From the NCBI RefSeq assembly GCF_036324505.1, contig NC_086366.1, positions 10,719,927 through 10,783,926 on the forward strand: a DNA stretch of 64,000 nt. The letters are read 5' to 3'. A program made the position numbers and the translations under genes. Of the stretch, positions 1-27,604 are shown piece by piece. The notes below the pieces were generated by a model. That model had not been told where the DNA came from. It made no database searches and was given only the letters and a program-made list of their open reading frames with translations. The stretch's first letter is position 1; every line of letters starts with the position of its first letter. Source of the DNA: Eleginops maclovinus (taxonomy: Eukaryota > Chordata > Actinopteri > Perciformes > Eleginopidae).

Positions 1-2082
1 AGACAATGAAAGGATATAATGGCTATATATGGACATTATGGGACTGGAACGAAGAAGAAGACATTTTACAATAAACTGTAAGGCAACCTTTAATGCTAAA
101 TCATCTGAAAACAATAGAGGAAACTTAACAGCAACCATTAAACTTGTCAAGAACTGGATGATGCATTTGGAATTGTGATAAATACAAGCTAACTCACTTA
201 ACAATTTCAAATTGGAAAAAACATAACATTCTGTTGGTGTTGTATCCGAAAGATGGTTCAACAAAATGTGTTGTGAAGCACATACATACTATGCACACAC
301 TCACTTCAGGATTTTAATAAAACTGATAATGAGAGTTTGATGCAGATATGACGCAGCCACTGTATGACAACATCTCCAACATTGTATGGATGGCAGCAGC
401 ACCCAATGGACTACATGCTACCGTTGTACCTCACTGAACATGCATGGCAACTTGCGTATTTGCATTTTTCCATTGCATTTGCATGTCCTCCTTGAAGTGT
501 TTACCTCTCCACAAATACTTGTCAGTAATTGGACTTCAGTAAAACAAATATGCCTCTTGGTTTTATGAGTTAATGTATGCTTATATGTTGGAGTTCGACT
601 TTACATTTTACTCTATGTTTCCATAATATTTTTTTTCTTCTATATCTTACTTTTAAGTTTTATTTGGGAATTTCTCTCTTTGTAAATCTAAGATCATGGA
701 GCCATCAGGAAGTGTTGTTAAGGTGGACCTTTCTACTGTATGAGTTATGTAATATAACCTCATTAAAATAATAATGTGCGATGTTTGACCGTCCCATCAG
801 GTTTGTTGATGATTGCTTGTCTCATGCAGCTTATAAAGTAATCATGAACCTTACCTGTAATTAATACCAGAGCTGTGCCATCATGAATTACATTGCATGT
901 ACTGCAGATCATCAATTTTCTTAATCTTTGTGTTACATCTTTGCTGACTTCAAAAGAAAGTTAGCCATATTAAGTGAACCGATCATAAGATAATATCAAA
1001 GGCGATATCTCATTTCCGCGTTTGTGCTATCCAATTTTTTGTCCTAATTAAGTAAATTGGGAGGAAGGAAGTATATTTTTAGAAGACAGAATGGTTGAAA
1101 AATGGTGATACTTCATTAGAGATTTATTTCTATAATTGGTTTTCTAATTTGAATGAATGAAATGATGAAATCAGAGTGATTGGTTTTGATATCTACCAGG
1201 AAATGTGTAATGACAGGATTTCCTCCTGATGCTCACTAAATGTTAATTTGAAGTAATGTGGCTTCATCTTGAATCAACTTCTTCCAACTTAATAATGTCA
1301 AAAGGCTGCCTACAGCTCTATTACACAGACCAAAAAAAGATGAATTAAATTGTCATTTGTTTCTAAACTACTATCTTAATCTGACATAAAAAATAAAGTT
1401 AAAAATTCTTGTCATGCACACATTCTTTTTTGAGTTTTGTTAAGGCAGTGGCAGTATAACTCACATTAAGATCTTGAGAAAACACAGATCAGAGAGTTTG
1501 CTTTGTCATGTCTTGATTTTGATTTACTATTAATTCACTGTTGTTGAAAATCATTTGTTTCTGATTGCACCTTTTAAATATTTTTTAACATAATTTCTGA
1601 CCATATCGTGTTTCCTTTTGAAATATTACTGGCGTCTGCTTTACTATAAAATCAAATGTCTAATTTAAGATAAATTAATCTACTTTTACCTGAATATACA
1701 GCTGGTTTGATACAAGTGGATCATGAAATATTTATCCTATCTCAATGGCCTCTTGGCTTTCTCTAAAATATCTCTAGATATTAATGTAGTCTTCGCATGT
1801 TTCAACTGTCCTCTTACATACAGTAATGGTATTAATGAATTGAACTCATGGACTCATGACATAGAGTAATAGAGGCAGAATCTGTGGTAGAGAGGAAGTC
1901 TTTCTCTCCGTGTATCCTTTTCTTTTTCCAATATCTAAAGTGTGTCAGGCGCTACCTCTCTTCTTCCCCCCTCCCTGTCATTCATTATTTCTGTCATTTC
2001 CTTCTTTCTCATATGAGTTACTTATGAACCCTTTTGTACCAATGGCAAAGACTAATGACAATAGACAGTTCTGGGTAGGCTC

Positions 2083-2149
<67 letters not shown>
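2083..2149. repeat. (TAT)n microsatellite
   Basis: About 22 uninterrupted copies of a TAT/ATT triplet, read directly. Confidence 0.97.
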
Positions 2150-2152
<3 letters not shown>

Positions 2153-2205
2153 CCTTTCAGTGTCTTCTTTTATCTGTGGATTTCACAAGGCATTGTATAA
2201 GCAAG

Positions 2206-2239
2206 AGTGTGTGTGTGTGTGTGGGTGTGTGTGTGTGTT
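2206..2239. repeat. (GT)n microsatellite, interrupted
   Basis: GT dinucleotide run with a single GGG interruption near the middle. Confidence 0.95.
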
Positions 2240-2468
2240 TTAGATGTGCACTTCAGGCTATCCCAGACACTCCATCTGTAGTCCTGCCAGGCACGGCTGT
2301 CTTTGGGGAGATGTGAGATCCTCCAACACACAGCCTGCAGATGAATAAACTCATGCGCACACCTGGGGACCAAAATGTCCTGTACACGCAAACATGAACA
2401 AACACACCAGAGGAATCTCCTTTACTGTATACAGTATTAAGAGTGATTTCTCTACGCCAGGGAGATCT

Positions 2469-2470
<2 letters not shown>

Positions 2471-2534
<64 letters not shown>
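2471..2534. repeat. (TG)n microsatellite
   Basis: About 32 uninterrupted TG units. It produces artefactual Cys-Val or His-Thr open frames on both strands. Confidence 0.97.
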
Positions 2535-2535
<1 letters not shown>

Positions 2536-4706
2536 CTGTATTTTCAAAGACCTCTCTTTGTTGCAGTGCTCTACTAGTTTTGCAAAAATATATATGTTGT
2601 ATTTACTGTTTAATACTGTCATTGACTGATGACTCCACACTGCTCTTAACCCTGCTGATAACCTTGTGTGGTTAAAGCGAACAGGTACCTGACATACTTC
2701 TACATCCACAGTCAGCATGTTGTTTTTTGGGCAACTTCTGTTGCATTACATCGACATGTGCTTTGTCGGTGTCCTCAGAGAGGGACAGAGGGAAAGAGAG
2801 AGAAAGTGGGGATAAGCAGCCTGTAGAGCCGGCATTTTTAAACATCTGACTCAAAGTAAGGGTTATTTTTAACAAACCAGAGATTGTTCAAACAATGGAT
2901 GTACTTTGCCAAAACGGCGTAATTGAGTTTATTCCCAGTTTGAATGAAATTTGTTTTAAGGTTGTATTATTGTTACATCAGTTAGGGAGCCAAACATATT
3001 ACATTTAAAGGAAAGGGTATTTAGATGTTTTCTTTTTTGCTTTGCTGATACAGTAGTTTCGTTATTTGGATGAAATAGATGAATATGGCAGCTGCGAGAT
3101 ATAATGGCATTAAAGAAATAGAAATAAAAGTAATGTGTTAGGTTTGAATTACCAGCCTGGGAGATGTTAAAAATGACACAGAGAAACTATGTTTAAACTT
3201 TACTCCAAACTAAATATTTTGTCGCTCTTGACCTTCAGGGGAGGATAATCTAATCTATCCTATGACCAAATAGCGAGTCATCACTGAATAACCCTATCTC
3301 TTGCCAAAAAAAGTTAAGCTGTGTGTTGGCCTTCATTCAAGCTTGTACAAGCTCCTCCTGGAAGGGAAATGTGAAACAAACCATTGGCTGCATTTTGACA
3401 AAACGGTGGCCTCTGATCTCTTTGGCAGTACATTTAATCCAGCACAGGAAAAATGCCAGGAAAAGAGGAACAGATTCACAAATGATAAACAAAGTGTCGT
3501 TGGATGGAGTAAGAGCCTAATAAGAGCCAGACTGTTGTGGTAAATTCTTTTATATTAATAACTCTTCAGTCCAGGGAGCTGGACTGCATGACCTTGCAGA
3601 TTTATCTGTGAGATAAACATGATTTTATCCAGAAACCATTCCTGAGAACTAAGATGGAAACACATTGAACACGTGTGCAGATATTGTGTGAGAAATGCAG
3701 TGGAAAATAATGATGTAAACCTGACTCAATAGTTTTTCTTGGCTTTACCTTAGCAGGCACTGTCACCTTGGCAGTCAGATTGGCTCAGAGTCAAGGGAAG
3801 TCTGTAGGAGTTCAGGAGGTTAAACTGACTTCATAACATATTAACAATTCATGTATCATGTATTTATACTGCCATATTCAACAGCACATTGTGGCAACAT
3901 GGTTCATTTTGTCAATGTCAATGTTTGTTAGATGGGTGGGTAATCTTCTACTCTCTGCACTACTCTAACATTCCACAGGAGGGCAGTTGCGTGTGGTACA
4001 TTGTATACATTAGGTTTCGATTATTGATTGTGTTGATGATGAAGAATTCTCAGAAACGTGGTGATGGTGTTTTCCAGTCAGGGCTGACTCACAGACTTTG
4101 AGCACATTGTTAATACCAACATGCTGCAGACTCATCTTGTCTTCTCAGGGGTTAATAGCTTCATAGACTTTCTGTTTAATGGATCAACAGCTGTATAAAA
4201 CTCCGAAAACATTAAGATATTCATCACCCTATGTCATAACAAAGCTTGTGTAATATTGTGAAACAGATAATGTCCTGGAACATCCTGTGATTTACTTCAT
4301 TGTTCATGCGTCGGCAACTTTAAAATGGCATATTACAGTTATCATTTATGTCTGGAACCACCTAACTGTGTTAATTATATGAGGGGAATCTGCTTTAAAA
4401 AGGCAGCTACAGTATCTTTCCGTCTTTTTTCTGACTTGATGTTTTTGGTATATTTCTCAATCAGATGCTGGAACCTCAAAATGTGTCAAATAATGAGGAC
4501 TATGTCATGGTAATCTATTAGACCTGTGATGATCCATGAAGTTACATAACATGATAAAGTGCCCATCAATCTTTTTGATCTGGGGAACGTCTGGCTGTAG
4601 ATTATGTTTCTATCTGTGATTAAGTGTCTGACAAACAGCCAGATGGGAGACACTCTCTGATCTGAAAGGTGGCTGGGCAATAATGAGACACAGATGGTTG
4701 AGCGGT

Positions 4707-4874
<168 letters not shown>

Positions 4875-5879
4875 CTAAAAAACTGCCTCCACATTCAAAT
4901 GAAACCCCAATTGACATCAACAATAACATCATAGTAGCTGGTGAACTAAATGGCCATTTCAATAACTAAAGTTTGTTGACCAGAGCCAAAATCAATGTAG
5001 AGATTAAACTACACACAAGTCAACATACTAGCACAAGCACACACAATCAAAATCATAGTCACCATATAAAGTGGGCAGGCTGTAAGCAAAACTGACTGCG
5101 GCAATACCTACATTTTGATATTCTGACGTCATCCTATGTTACTGTGTACGCAGGAATAGATAACCTTTGCTAGCTAGTCTTCCTGCCAGCTGTAACTCAC
5201 AATGTACCACAACACTGTTTGGTTTTGAGGGCCTCCCCGTGCTGATTCTGAAAGACTTGCTCATAAATTAAAAAAGTGATTGGCATCCAAATAGCGCTCT
5301 GGTAAGAGAAATTAATTCTTACAGGTTGCAATACTGGACATAACAAATGATTACCGTTATTAGTATGCATGTGAGACATTTAAAGAACATCAATACATCT
5401 ACCATCAGTTTACATATACTGTAACTCAGTCCAAAGTCTTGCTACATATCTTAAGGTCTCAAAAGTGCCTGTGTGAAAATCTGGGAATGATTGACACTGT
5501 ATCTGTTCCATCACTTTCCTATTCTTTTTAACAACTGATTATCTTTAGGAAGCTGCATATCATAATTCAAAGGATTAGGAGCACACCAATGTAATCAATG
5601 TGAATCAGCAAATCAATATAAGCAATACTCTAAGTTATTGGTTGGATGGTTTCTGTCTTGGTTGAAGAAAAGACTTGAGGCAATTTAATTAAATACAACT
5701 GTTGGCTGGCTCTGCTCTTTAACATAAGATTTGGATATGTGCCTGGAGAATCCATTGGTCTCTACTTCCAGCACACGTCCTGATCCGACCGCACACACAC
5801 ACGCACATGCACACACACAAACACCAGTGTGAGGGAGTCTGTCTGGAAACGGTAGAGACAGAAAGAAGGTCTGGGAATG

Positions 5880-6905
5880 CTGAAGGGGGGAGAGTAAAGA
5901 GGGAGGAGAGTTGGAAAGTTGCAACTTCAGGGCAATATAGACCACATGCTATGGGAAGGAATGCCTGTGTCTTTGTAGAAGAGTAAAGGAGCAAATGAAA
6001 AGAAGAGAGGAGGAGAATGGAGGAGGAGGGAAGCAAGGAGGGAGGGATCTAATTTAAGTTCTGCAGCGTGGCTCTGTGTCTGAATGAAAGAGGCTCTCTC
6101 TCCCACTCTCTCCTGCTGTCTGTATGCATGGCTCGTGTCCTCTGCAGCAAGTGAGCACATGTCCAGAGCAAACACAGCGAGACTGTCTCTTGACTTCAAG
6201 CTTGAAGTAAATATTTTTGAAGGAACTTCGCCTGAAGGTGCAACTTTAAATGAAGGTCCCTGCCTGACCACTTTCTAGCAATATGACTGCTTTCTTTGAG
6301 AGCGAAAATGGTCATATGATGGACATAAAGCCTTTGTAACTTGAAGACTTGGACACTTTGTTTTTTTCAGGAACTTGTGTTGTGATCTAGTTTTTTTTGT
6401 TGCAGATACTACTGAAGTGACAAGGCTTGAATCTGTCCATGTCAACAAGACTTTTGGACATTTCTTCTACCAACCTGCACACACATACTGGACAGCTGCA
6501 TTCAATCAAATGAATTTACTGGAACTGGATCAGTTTGACCTTACTTTTCACACATCAAAAGGGGCAGCTTGCCAAATAATATCTGGGTTCGGAAAAGTGT
6601 ACATGTCAACTTGCAGGCAGGTGTGATGATGGGTCAGTGTGTTTGATCTCCTTTACAAACACACACACACGAATGCATCTGCAGAGACCAGGACATCAAA
6701 TGAGGACATCCAATCCTTTTAGAAAATTTTACTTTGAGTTTCAACCCTGTGCTTGACAGATGATGCTGGAGATTTAACATGTGCATTGTTTTAGAACAAT
6801 GCTCTCCTCTTCTCACACGTTGTAGTGAAATATCACACCCAAGCTGCTTTGATTTACTGCACAATTGGGTCAAAAACCAACCTATCCTAAACTGAAAGAC
6901 AGTAT
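5880..6905 (+). promoter_or_regulatory. hhipl1: Probable hhipl1 upstream / 5' UTR region
   Basis: A purine-rich block (about 5880-6055, rich in GGAGGA and GAGAGG) is followed by pyrimidine-rich sequence and then by the hhipl1 first coding exon. No clear TATA box or CpG-rich core was found, so the transcription start cannot be placed. A 3' splice-site-like run, TTTTTTTCAG, ends at about 6370, so a spliced 5' UTR is possible. Assignment rests mainly on position just upstream of the start codon. Confidence 0.35.
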
Positions 6906-6911
6906 CTACAA

Positions 6912-20662
<13,751 letters not shown>

Positions 20663-21453
20663 AGGAGGACTGAAAAGTAATACAAAGAATAGGAAGAAAA
20701 CGAAACGAGAAGGCAGTGGGGGTGAAGTAAAATATTAGAAGAAAGTATAAAAGATTACTGCAGACTGCTTTATTTTCAAGCATGAATGTTGGTGAGGTTG
20801 GTCAGGTGGCTTAAATGTCTATGAATTGTATTTTTTTATTTTCCAGGTTTACATATTCATGTTTCATACATCAGAAGATTAGTGTTTCTCCTGAACTCAC
20901 TCAGTCTACTGTTTGCAAGTATTATAATTTATATCAACACATAAGTCATTTTGTAGTTCAACTACTTACCTTATTTCAGATTGAATCAGACTATTTCAGT
21001 GAAATTGCTTACAGACACTTAAAGAGCGCAGTATATCCCTACTGCTTAAAGTATTACAAAAAAAAGATTTGTGGCCAGTCTTGACACAGCAGTCGATGGT
21101 ATGATATATTTCCAGGTAGTTTGATAGTTTTAGAGTTACTACTATATGTTTTCATGAAAAGTATTTAAAAGAAAATGGTCAATTACAGTGAGTTGTGGAG
21201 AAACTTGAATCCTTTTTACAAAGTGTTTTCTGTTTACATACTTAGATGTGGCAGACACCATATCCTGTTAACCAGTCAGGTGTGTCCTAAGAGAATATAT
21301 TTGTATTTTTGTATCATTTTCAGCATGTTTTTCTTTCTGAAGCAGCTTCTTTTTATTTGCATACATTTTGATACCTTTTTGAATGTAGTTTTATGATGAA
21401 CTAATCTTAAGAGTTTTAATAAGGAAATGCTGGACATTCTGAATGATGAATGT

Positions 21454-21518
21454 AATAAAAGGTTTCCACTTTTATATAAAGAGATTTGAGGGCACAGAGT
21501 GCCTGTGATATGAATAAA
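21454..21518 (+). terminator. hhipl1: Poly(A) signals for hhipl1 long form
   Basis: Two canonical AATAAA hexamers at 21454-21459 and 21513-21518, about 0.8 kb after the SRCR-form stop codon. The interval 20663-21450 has no coding signal and fits a 3' UTR. Confidence 0.55.
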
Positions 21519-24500
21519 GATTTACTGCAAAATTACATCCTTGCTCTTCTTTATTATTCTCTACCAATAATGTGCTGAGGAATGATGGCTTACATTGATT
21601 AAAAATGACTTCTCTGCAGCTGCGAGAACAGACACATGTTAATCATGAAACTATTTTACCCACTATAAGGCTCTGCTTGTGACTGGTTGCTGAGAGTTTC
21701 CATAATAATCCACTTTTTTACAACAGATCTTCAGAAAATGTGGGATTAAAGCAATATTTTTACCATGTGACAGGATATTTGTTTTGGGGAAAGGAAAGTC
21801 AAACTGTCCTGCTTTTTTAAGTTCAAGGTTGTCAAGGTTAAGACAGAAAGAAAACAGACCAGAAACATATTCCAGTGCCGACGGGTTGTACTCTAAAATA
21901 ATCACTGCTCAGTAAAGCGAAATGTTCTCCACCTTAATTTCAGTTACATAAAAGTAATTGCAAAGGCACAACAGTAATTAATCAACGAAACACATAATCA
22001 GTGGGTGGATTCGACATAGAAGAATATACCGTCATGGCCTTAAGGAAGCCTATATCATATAAATATTTTTAAACAAATTAGAAATAGAGCATAACATTAA
22101 TGTATGAACACGTGGATGAATATACAAATGTCAGAAAAAAAGATGATTGCATCCAGATTGTCTTCTGGAGAAGAGTTGTTGTTTTTCACATATAACTATA
22201 ATATGAAATCAGTGTAAATATATAATGTGCCAGTTTTGAGGTTTGCTAACAAAGTAAATGCAACATTTTAAATCAACAAGAATAACAAACAGTAAAGGCA
22301 TGTATCAGAATAGCTGCATACTTTAATGTTTTATCCAAACCTAACCTCGCTAAGGGAAACACTTTTGTTTTTCAAGACATCTATACTATTTTAGAGCTAA
22401 AGAGTCTCCAGGCATTCAAGGTGGTAAGCATTGGAGTTCATCAAAATAAGAAAAGCTTTAGAGAGTTATCAAAATACATGGCATTTCAGAGAGAACCGTT
22501 TAAGCCTATAACCAACATGAAACGTTGTTTGAAATGTTGTATAAAAGTATAAAATGATCCTTACTCACACAGGTTTTTAACAATACACTGTGTACAAATG
22601 GTCTGATAAATGTGTATTATATTTGTTTTGTGTCTGCTTTTAGACCAGAGGGAGGCAGTCATGTATCAACTTTTATCACTAGTGGAAGATTTAATGAGAG
22701 CAGATCAAAAGACTCTTCATATGAATGGCAACTGGCAAGATTGTTTCTCATCAGTGGGCACAATTATGATAAAAATCAAGAAGATTAAACATCAAAAACA
22801 CTGTAGACTTCTTTTGACAGAAGGAGCATTGTCATAAAAGGAATAACGTGACAATAATTATTGCAAACCATGATACCACCGACTCCCTCCCTTATTTGAT
22901 CCCTGAAAGGAATGGTTCTGGTGATCCAGAGAGGGTTTTACTGAACATAAATAGAAAGAAAAATGTAAGGCTGTGCCACATCATGATTTAATCATGGGTT
23001 CCTAATTGTGGTATAAGACCCTTTTCTTGAAGCTACAGACCAGGCTGATTAAAGTATCTTTGGATTAAACGAGTAACATTAAGCCAAAAGGAACTTGTAT
23101 GGCAACAGAGGAATTTGTTTTAATCAGATTGAAAATGTAAATAATTACCAATTCAATTCTGTCAGAAATCCATCACATTCTGACCTCACTCCTTTCTATT
23201 TTAACACATATTTTACTACCTTGCTGACACAAGAGAAAGTGTCAGAAACATGCATCCAACTCCAGGAACTGAAGTAAAAATGGTAGTGAACGTCGCTGCA
23301 GATCCCCCAATGGCCAGTCGAAGCTGGTTTAAAAAAAAAAAACACCCCATGTTTATGTGTCCAATTCTACATCAGAAAAAAACATTTACAGTCTGACACA
23401 AAAAAAAAGCAGTTTTGTTCTATACTGCAAATTTCCCTGTCCATGAAAACAGTGCGGGGGAAGAACTTATATATGGCATGTTAAAATGATACAAGGCTTA
23501 AAGTTATGTACCGGTCAAAGCACCTATGAGTGATGGTGGTTGGGTATGATTCTTCTGGTAAGAACATTGAAAATAAGACTGTTTTTTTATTGGACCAAAC
23601 AAGCATTGCAATTAATATCCAAGTTAACATAATTTAAGGAGTCACCTTGAGTCATATTGGCATCAGCATACTTCAGACTGTAGGTTATGCCGTGTTTGGA
23701 GCCTTTTTATGTTGCCAATGGGCTTTTTAACGCCATAAAATGTGAAGGAATAACATAAAATGGTGAAGCCCTGAGTCTGCAAGCATATGTAGTCTAAAGT
23801 CATCTCAAGGTGAGAAGGGTTTCTTTAGACTTTAATTTTGAAGCCACGGGTAGAGGATTATCTTATATACAAATGAAGACTCTTGGAAAGAGAAGACAGA
23901 AGAATAGAGGGAATATCCTAGTTAGTGATTCAGGCATAGTGAATAACTAACAGGCGGGATTAGAGAATGCATAGTTGAATCAGCACTCAAGCAGAATCTG
24001 TGCTATGGATGAGGATGTATTCCTCTGTCGCATTAAGAGCAGCCTTTAAAAATGAAAAGTACAGCCATGATGACTTGATGTGACGTATTTGGCACACAAA
24101 TTCCTTTGGCATTCAGCCCCTAAATGAATGAACATTGCAACAGTGATCAGAGAGACAGAGGTTTTACTGTATCGGATGTGAGCGGGAGATAGAGTGGGCC
24201 TTATACTCATCTGTGAATATGTCAACTTACATATATAGAATGAACAGCGGGATACCGAAATGTGTTACCAATGCTGATGCCTCTATGATCTTTCAATAAT
24301 ATGGTTGCTTAATCAGGCACGGTTCTAGAGGCAAAGCAAAATGAAGATTTCTAACCAGTGAACATGTTTGAATGATTGGAGGAAACATTGCTGAGATGTG
24401 TCCCACTTCCTGTTTACTTCTTCACTGCCAACTTTGTCACAGTCAAATGGTCAGCAACGCATAGCATGAAATGCTACTGACAAAACTGTACAATAGTTAA

Positions 24501-25591
24501 AACAGTTCACTCGAAACATAACAACGTGATATTCCTATTCAGCTGTATCGCACTGTGACTCATGAGCAAGACAACTTAAATAAATAATGCATGCATTTCG
24601 ATTTGAAAGGTCACATGGCATTTAACCACGGGTTAGTCAGAGTGGTTAGTCCTATATGATTTATTTAAAGCCACAAATGAGAATTAAGAAGTAGAACAAT
24701 GATGGATTGATCTGTTTTAAGTGCGATAAAATATTCTCACAATTCAATTATATTCTTTCACACGTGCAGATATTAACTGCCATATACTGCAATGAACAAC
24801 AGTGAAGTCTGATGAATCAGTTGCAGTGTACGCATTTAACCTCTACATCATATATTTTACATATGCTAACAGATTTAGATATTGTTTGAGTGGCAGCTAA
24901 TATCTGCACCTGTAAAATAATGTCTTGTTTATTCATGCTTTCAAAGTATTACATATGTCTGAGGCCATAATACAATCACTCAGCTATCTAGAAGATAATG
25001 GGATTTTTGATATGCATTAGCCTCAACAACAAGATCAAGAATATCTTCCAACATGAATCAAATACACAATACACCTACAATATGACCATAAAAGATTGCT
25101 GCGATCGTCAAAGACACTTTCTTGCACATGCCGTTTCGATTGCATCATTTGCAAAGGAGAGACATGGCTCACCCCTTGTTTAGTCGCCAATTTCATATAG
25201 AAATTGTCATCGAGGGAGTATATTTTTGACTGCAAAATGTTCACCCTAGGTTCTCTAACTGGTCTGTATCGATATGCCAGTTTTTGGTTCTAAGGGCTGT
25301 CAGACTAATAACTGAAAAGGCAAAAAACTAATACTTTGGATTAAAGGCTATTCTAACAAGTTAATGACATGTAGGAGCAAAAATGCAAATACAAATGCAA
25401 AACTATGACACTGACCTGTTTTTTTTAATCTTCTTTATTTTCTGAATAATCCAGAGGCATTATGTCAAAACCCCCACTGGGCTGTAGAAATTACAACTCT
25501 TCCAACATTAAGATGTACCATGTGTATCCCTAAACATTAAAATCTAAACTATAGAAACACTAACTGATGAAATGATTAACCAGTACTTCTA

Positions 25592-25813
<222 letters not shown>

Positions 25814-25895
25814 TCCCATCCGGCTGGAAGGACAGATGGTGGCACTGGGTGATGCTGGAGGCCAAAAGGACAGCTCTAACCAGAAACACACACAA

Positions 25896-25898
<3 letters not shown>

Positions 25899-25931
<33 letters not shown>
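25899..25931. repeat. (CA)n microsatellite
   Basis: About 16 CA units, 90 bp after the larger CA array. Confidence 0.95.
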
Positions 25932-26088
25932 GGGACGATGCGGCAGACACACATGTTCAAACACACTCTCCCTTTTTGTTTCCCAGGTCACACAATGGGG
26001 CTGATTTATAATTTATTTGTCCAATGACTTGGTCACTGTTTGTCAGAAACAATCTTAATTTTAAATGAAAGTGTTCTCTACTCAGCGT

Positions 26089-26092
<4 letters not shown>

Positions 26093-26169
<77 letters not shown>
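26093..26169. repeat. (GT)n microsatellite
   Basis: About 38 GT units, opposite in orientation to the CA arrays immediately upstream. Confidence 0.97.
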
Positions 26170-26171
<2 letters not shown>

Positions 26172-26689
26172 CATGCATGTTGAACGGTATACGTGTGTGT
26201 GGCTGCACTGTGAACGTTAGTCAGGTATGCATGCATAATAAAAACCTTGCTGCATGTTTATTTCCCAGCAGGGTGTGTTGTGGTTTTTATCAGCCAGTTG
26301 CAGATATAAGCAGAGACAGAGAATGTGTATTTTCCACATGCATATGAGAAAATCTGAATGTACTGTGAGTGTATTATTCATGTGGCACGATTATGAATGG
26401 TGTTCACATGTCCTGAGAGCTTTCCACTCCAAGATTCTGGCCACTCTGTTCTTGAAGCTTCTCTTAGTGAGAGAGGACAGAAAAACAGAGAGAATGAGGT
26501 ACTGGTGGAATTGGATGGCAGGTGAAAGAAGTTTTGAGGGGTAGTTAAGGAAGGAGGAGAAGAGGAGGTGGAAGGAGAGTTGGGAACAGAGGCAGAGAAG
26601 GACACATTTAGAGAGAACGGGAGTGGGGAGGGGGAGAGGAGATGAGGGAAACAGAGTGGGAGAGACAGGGAGTGGAGGAGGAGGGGGGG

Positions 26690-26829
26690 GGGGATGCTGC
26701 ATTTTAGTGATAGCCCAGACTGAGACTGCAGGAGCAGACAGAGGCAAGAAGATAATCGATGAGAAAGGTAGAAATTAAGAGAGTGCAGCGGAGCGTTATC
26801 AAAGGGAGCACGACAGCATTCCCATACAG
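26690..26829 (+). ncRNA. Candidate non-coding first exon of the tunar-like transcript
   Basis: Follows a G-run and purine-rich block (26520-26700) and ends at a donor reading CATACAG/GTAAAAT after 26829. It has no plausible coding content. It is proposed as a 5' exon because a good acceptor follows at 27604 and because TUNAR in mammals is a spliced, mostly non-coding transcript with the ORF in a late exon. The start is arbitrary. It could equally belong to an unrelated transcript. Confidence 0.25.
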
Positions 26830-27604
26830 GTAAAATATCAAATAGCTACAAACTTATTATGAAACATTTACATAATATATCTTAGAGTCTAATAGTATTG
26901 ACAAATGAGTAACTAGCATAAGGGCTTTTTCTTCCATGACAGCTGTCTCAAAGATTTCCTGGATGTCATAGAAGAGCAGTCAACCTGTCAAAGCATCCAT
27001 CCATAAATCCATGCACATGTCCATCTTTATCCCCCATCTCACCCTCCATCCATCCATGTGCTTCCACTCACTCATCCATACAGTCTTCCCTTCTTTCCTC
27101 CAAGCTCCTCCTCTCGCTTCACTATCCATCTTACAATCATCTCTCAATTCCACCCACAGACAAGCTTTTCTCCACAACCTCCCCCTCTTCATAACCCTCC
27201 TCCTCCCTTCATATCTCCTCTGCTGTCACTTCCAAAGATCCTTAGGGCATCTTTCTTTTTCCTCATCTCGAAATATCCTTCTTTCTCTCTGCCCCTTTCA
27301 TTTCACCTTCTGTTTAACATTTACCACTTAAGCTTTAATTATCATTTAGTTTGTCTAGACCGTGACAAACGTGTAATTGAAAAAGTAACAGAAGGGGGAA
27401 CAGAGAGGGGAATAAAAGGATGGAGTTTGTATTTCTGACGTCTGCAATGGCAACTGCTGTCAGAATAGAAGAGACCACCTGTAATCAAACTATTACCTGC
27501 TGTGTGAAGACAGGGGACAAATATAAACATTTGAAGGCAGACTTCTTTCTCTGTTGTGTGTCTCTCTTTCATTTTTGTCTCTCTGCTTGACTGTCTCTCC
27601 ACAG